Made by a program: the position numbers and the translations under genes. Shown here in pieces: positions 41,927 to 44,386 of a DNA stretch of 44,386 nt. The notes beneath the pieces are model-generated. The model worked only from the letters and a program-made list of their open reading frames with translations, made no database searches and was not told the DNA's origin. Where the stretch lies: the NCBI GenBank assembly GCA_964347835.1, contig CAYFZR010000078.1:1-44386 (forward strand), written 5' to 3'. Origin of the DNA: CAYFZR01 sp964347835 [NCBI: uncultured archaeon]. GTDB taxonomy: Archaea > CAYFZR01. Position 1 is the stretch's first letter. Every line of letters begins with the position of its first letter.

Positions 41927-43278
41927 TTATAGGATTAGAGATTCACGAACAATTACTTACTAACAGAAAACTCTTTTGTGACTGCGCAACAAACTACAGG
42001 GATGCTTCTCCTAATGATAATGTTTGCCCTATTTGTTCGGCACAACCAGGCTCTAAACCCATGGGAATCAACGTACATGCTTTTGAATCCGTTATAAAGA
42101 TTGCAAGTGCATTAGATTGCAAGGTGATAACAGATAAAGAAATATATATGCAAAGGAAGCATTACTTTTATCCTGATCTTCCAAACAATTACCAGAGAAC
42201 CTCCACACCCGTAGCAATAGATGGAAAACTAAATGGTGTTGGCATATCTGAGGTACATTTCGAGGAAGATCCGGGAAGATACAACCTTCGAACGGGAGAG
42301 GTAGACCTCAATAGATGTGGCATACCTCTGATCGAGATCGTAACAGAACCAGATATGAGATCCCCAGATGAGGCAAGAGGATTCTTGAAGGAGTTACACA
42401 ATATATTAGACTTTTTGGAGGTTGCTAGGTTAGAAGAGGGTACAATGAGAGTAGATGCGAATATATCTTTAGAAGGGGGTTCTAGAGTAGAGGTAAAAAA
42501 CATAAACTCCTTTAAAGGCGTATACAAGGCACTAAAATACGAGATAATGAGACAAAAGAACTTGTTGAAAAGAGGAAAAGCAGTTTTGATGGAAACAAGA
42601 CATTTTGACGAAAATCAAATGATAACTACATCTTTAAGAAAAAAAGAAACCGTTGAGGACTACAGATACATACCTGATCCCGACGTTCCTCCAATAACCA
42701 TCAAAAAGAATTTTGTTGAAAAAATAGAAAAAGAACTACCAGAATTACCAAAAATGATGAAAGAAAGATTTGTAAAACAATACCCTATTCCGGAGAGAGA
42801 TGCAAAAGTACTAACCAGTGAAAAACCAATGGCAAGACTTTTTGAAGAAGTTGCATCAAAATTTAACCCACAATTGGCTGCATACTGGATAAAAGACGAA
42901 TTAAGGAAAGAATTAAACTACAAAGGTCTTTCATTCCATGATATCAGTTTTGATCCCTCTGATATTTTAGATTTATTGAAAATCGTTGATTCAAACGTCA
43001 TTACGAGGGAGATGGGAAAGGAAGTACTGAAAAAGATGGTAGAAGAGAGAAAAAAAGCTAAAGATATCATTGATGAGTTAGAGATCAAAAAGATAGATAC
43101 CGCAGACATATCAGATATTATATCGAGAGTGATTAAAGAAAACGAGCAGGCTGTGAAAGATTACAGAGAAGGAAAGTTAGAGGCGCTAAACTTTTTGGTA
43201 GGGCAGGTAATGAAACATACAAAGGGAAGGGTTGATCCAAGGGAAGTAATTCAGGTGCTGGAAAAAGAATTAAGTTAA
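41917..43278 (+). CDS. gatB: Asp/Glu-tRNA amidotransferase subunit B
   Basis: The kinase/transamidase subunit. It opens GVIIGLEIHEQLLTNRKLFC. Zinc-binding cysteines are FCDCA and CPIC. The KHYFYPDLPNNYQRT, EVHFEEDPGRYN and RCGIPLIEIVTEPDMRSPDE segments are diagnostic, and the C-terminal YqeY-like domain ends in LVGQVMKHTKGRVDPREV. The length of 453 is normal. Confidence 0.97.
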   Translation: MGVIIGLEIHEQLLTNRKLFCDCATNYRDASPNDNVCPICSAQPGSKPMGINVHAFESVIKIASALDCKVITDKEIYMQRKHYFYPDLPNNYQRTSTPVAIDGKLNGVGISEVHFEEDPGRYNLRTGEVDLNRCGIPLIEIVTEPDMRSPDEARGFLKELHNILDFLEVARLEEGTMRVDANISLEGGSRVEVKNINSFKGVYKALKYEIMRQKNLLKRGKAVLMETRHFDENQMITTSLRKKETVEDYRYIPDPDVPPITIKKNFVEKIEKELPELPKMMKERFVKQYPIPERDAKVLTSEKPMARLFEEVASKFNPQLAAYWIKDELRKELNYKGLSFHDISFDPSDILDLLKIVDSNVITREMGKEVLKKMVEERKKAKDIIDELEIKKIDTADISDIISRVIKENEQAVKDYREGKLEALNFLVGQVMKHTKGRVDPREVIQVLEKELS

Positions 43279-43280
43279 AG

Positions 43281-43835
43281 TTAAATCTGACCCCATCTTT
43301 CATACAAATCGTTTTCTATCCCTAAATTGTCCAATACCTTTCCAACGATGAAGTCTACAATATCCTCAATCCGTTTCGGTTTATGGTAGAAAGCCGGCAT
43401 GGCTGGCAGGACCGCTACATTAATTTTAGAGAGTCTTAAGAGATTTTTTAGATGGATCCTATTTAGAGGGGTCTCCCTCGGGACTACAATCAATTTTTTG
43501 CCCTCTTTTAACATTACGTCTGCGCATCTTGTTATAATATTGTCTGCGAATCCATTTGCTATGGCTGAAATGGTCTTCATGCTCGCTGGAATAATCACGC
43601 ATGCATCTATTCTGGCAGATCCGCTCACAAATGGAGCAGAAAAGTCATTTGAATCGTAATATTTTGATATGCTTTTTATATATTCCTGCGTATAATCAGT
43701 TTCGTGTTCCAATATTTCTATTGCTGTAGGAGTGAGGGAGGAAAAAATATTGAAATTCTTCTCATTTAATATTTCTAACAGTCTGACGCCATATTTAACG
43801 CCACTTGCTCCAGTTAACCCGACAACGATTTTCAT
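43281..43835 (-). CDS. ubiX: Flavin prenyltransferase (UbiX family)
   Basis: Makes prenylated FMN for UbiD-type decarboxylases. It shows the flavin-binding GLTGASGVKYGVRLLEIL at the N-terminus, IIPASMKTISAIANGFADNI, VVPRETPLNRIHLKNLLRL and VAVLPAMPAFYHKP. ATG 43835 gives 184 residues and lies about 25-30 nt after a TATA-like AATATTATTATA (43858-43869 on plus coordinates), which suggests a leaderless mRNA; ATG 43856 would fall too close to that box. No ubiD gene is in the window. Confidence 0.93.
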   Translation of the reverse strand: MKIVVGLTGASGVKYGVRLLEILNEKNFNIFSSLTPTAIEILEHETDYTQEYIKSISKYYDSNDFSAPFVSGSARIDACVIIPASMKTISAIANGFADNIITRCADVMLKEGKKLIVVPRETPLNRIHLKNLLRLSKINVAVLPAMPAFYHKPKRIEDIVDFIVGKVLDNLGIENDLYERWGQI

Positions 43836-43976
43836 GCTCTCTAATGATAAGGGCATGTATAATAATATTACCTTGTCCTATCGTTTATTGAAAATAATTT
43901 AATCCACTACCAGATGTTTTAATAATCTAATTTTATTTCAAAGTCGGAATTCGAGATAATTATAAATATTTTTGAA

Positions 43977-44386
43977 ATGCAGAAGTGGTACTCAGGTGGA
44001 AGTATTAAGAAGATATTAATTTCGTTGACATGCTTTGTTTTTTTGATAGGTTTGAGCGGGATTGTAAGCGCACAGCCTATTGAAGCATGGACGGCGACCT
44101 ACGACGGCGGACTCGATGATAGTGCGGCAGGAGTAGCCGTTGACTCTAATAATAACATTATCGTGACAGGGTCTTCATATCTTGGAGGAATCTGGGATTA
44201 CTACACCATAAAGTACGCTCCCAATGGGACCTTGCTATGGAACAAGACCTATGACGGCGGATTCATTGATTTTGCGAATGGAGTAGCCGTTGACTCTAAT
44301 AATAACATTATCGTGACGGGGGGGTCAGAACTTGGAGGAATCTGGGATTACTACACCATAAAGTATATTGAAATCCCGACTGTAGT
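43977..44386 (+). CDS. SBBP-repeat surface protein, N-terminal fragment
   Basis: The gene runs off the right edge. ATG 43977 encodes a signal peptide (KKILISLTCFVFLIGLSGIV, cleavage after VSA) followed by two repeats of about 50 residues: 'W-x-x-T-Y-D-G-G ... G-V-A-V-D-S-N-N-N-I-I-V-T-G ... GGIWDYYTIKY'. This is the SBBP (seven-bladed beta-propeller) repeat of exported proteins. The 150-bp period is nearly identical in DNA: 44131-44167 matches 44281-44317 exactly, and 44181-44215 matches 44331-44365. The TATA-like box 43960-43967 is close to this ATG, so the exact start is uncertain. Confidence 0.75.
   Translation, partial: MQKWYSGGSIKKILISLTCFVFLIGLSGIVSAQPIEAWTATYDGGLDDSAAGVAVDSNNNIIVTGSSYLGGIWDYYTIKYAPNGTLLWNKTYDGGFIDFANGVAVDSNNNIIVTGGSELGGIWDYYTIKYIEIPTV

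Overview
The window is a gene-dense, AT-rich piece of an archaeal chromosome of broadly euryarchaeal type. Lineage-defining archaeal and eukaryote-like genes are everywhere: ribosomal proteins S19e, L39e, L31e, LX/L18Ae and L21e, aIF6, prefoldin alpha, PDCD5, RNase P component 4, RNA polymerase Rpo4, Pus10, SRP54 and FtsY, Mre11-Rad50, archaeal NadM and the class V FBP aldolase/phosphatase. TATA-like boxes about 25 nt before start codons (leaderless mRNAs), GGAGG or GGTGAT ribosome sites and many TTG/GTG starts fit this. I cannot name the genus. The S-layer-like signal peptide, CWB2, DUF11 and SBBP surface proteins recall deep or uncultivated euryarchaea, but that is inference. I saw no CRISPR array, rRNA, tRNA, transposase or prophage.

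Layout. 1-4.6 kb is a cell-surface block: the start of an S-layer-like protein, a CWB2 protein, a three-repeat DUF11 protein with a membrane anchor, and a divergent membrane-anchored thioredoxin-fold protein. 4.6-9.15 kb holds hisS, an HD phosphohydrolase, a zinc-ribbon protein, UPF0147 and a lipoprotein with a duplicated domain. 9.17-16.7 kb (minus) is a tight string: SAM hydrolase, nadM, a frameshifted methyltransferase, a four-CBS protein, mre11, rad50. 16.7-19.4 kb is looser and looks accessory: a broken AbrB-like gene, an orphan ORF behind a leaderless mini-ORF, a bacterial-looking repeat lipoprotein and a small-multidrug-export-type membrane protein.

19.4-25.2 kb (minus) is the conserved translation/secretion cluster: DUF1284, DUF488, YjbQ, rnp4, rps19e, pdcd5, a PP-loop ATPase, rpl39e, rpl31e, aif6, LX, pfdA, ftsY. 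25.2-28.9 kb (plus) has small or poorly known genes, AMMECR1, zinc ribbons and a PrmA-like methyltransferase. pyrF (plus) and a dUTPase-like gene (minus) converge near 30.06 kb. 30.7-37.3 kb (minus) is a second information-processing operon: Trm112, srp54, pus10, rpl21e, rpo4, DUF655, ksgA, prmC-like, DUF1512. 37.4-43.3 kb (plus) carries an unknown gene, FBP aldolase/phosphatase, larB, a small thioredoxin and gatC-gatA-gatB. ubiX and the start of an SBBP surface protein close the window.

Most notable: (i) a dispersed intergenic element built from two adjacent hairpins plus a G-rich direct-repeat unit, at about 7.87-8.04 kb and 29.04-29.26 kb, whose copies keep the second stem through compensatory changes; (ii) two genes each broken by what looks like one missing base in a short homopolymer; (iii) a surface cluster combining cysteine-bearing exported proteins with an anchored CxxC protein. 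None is a proven new system.
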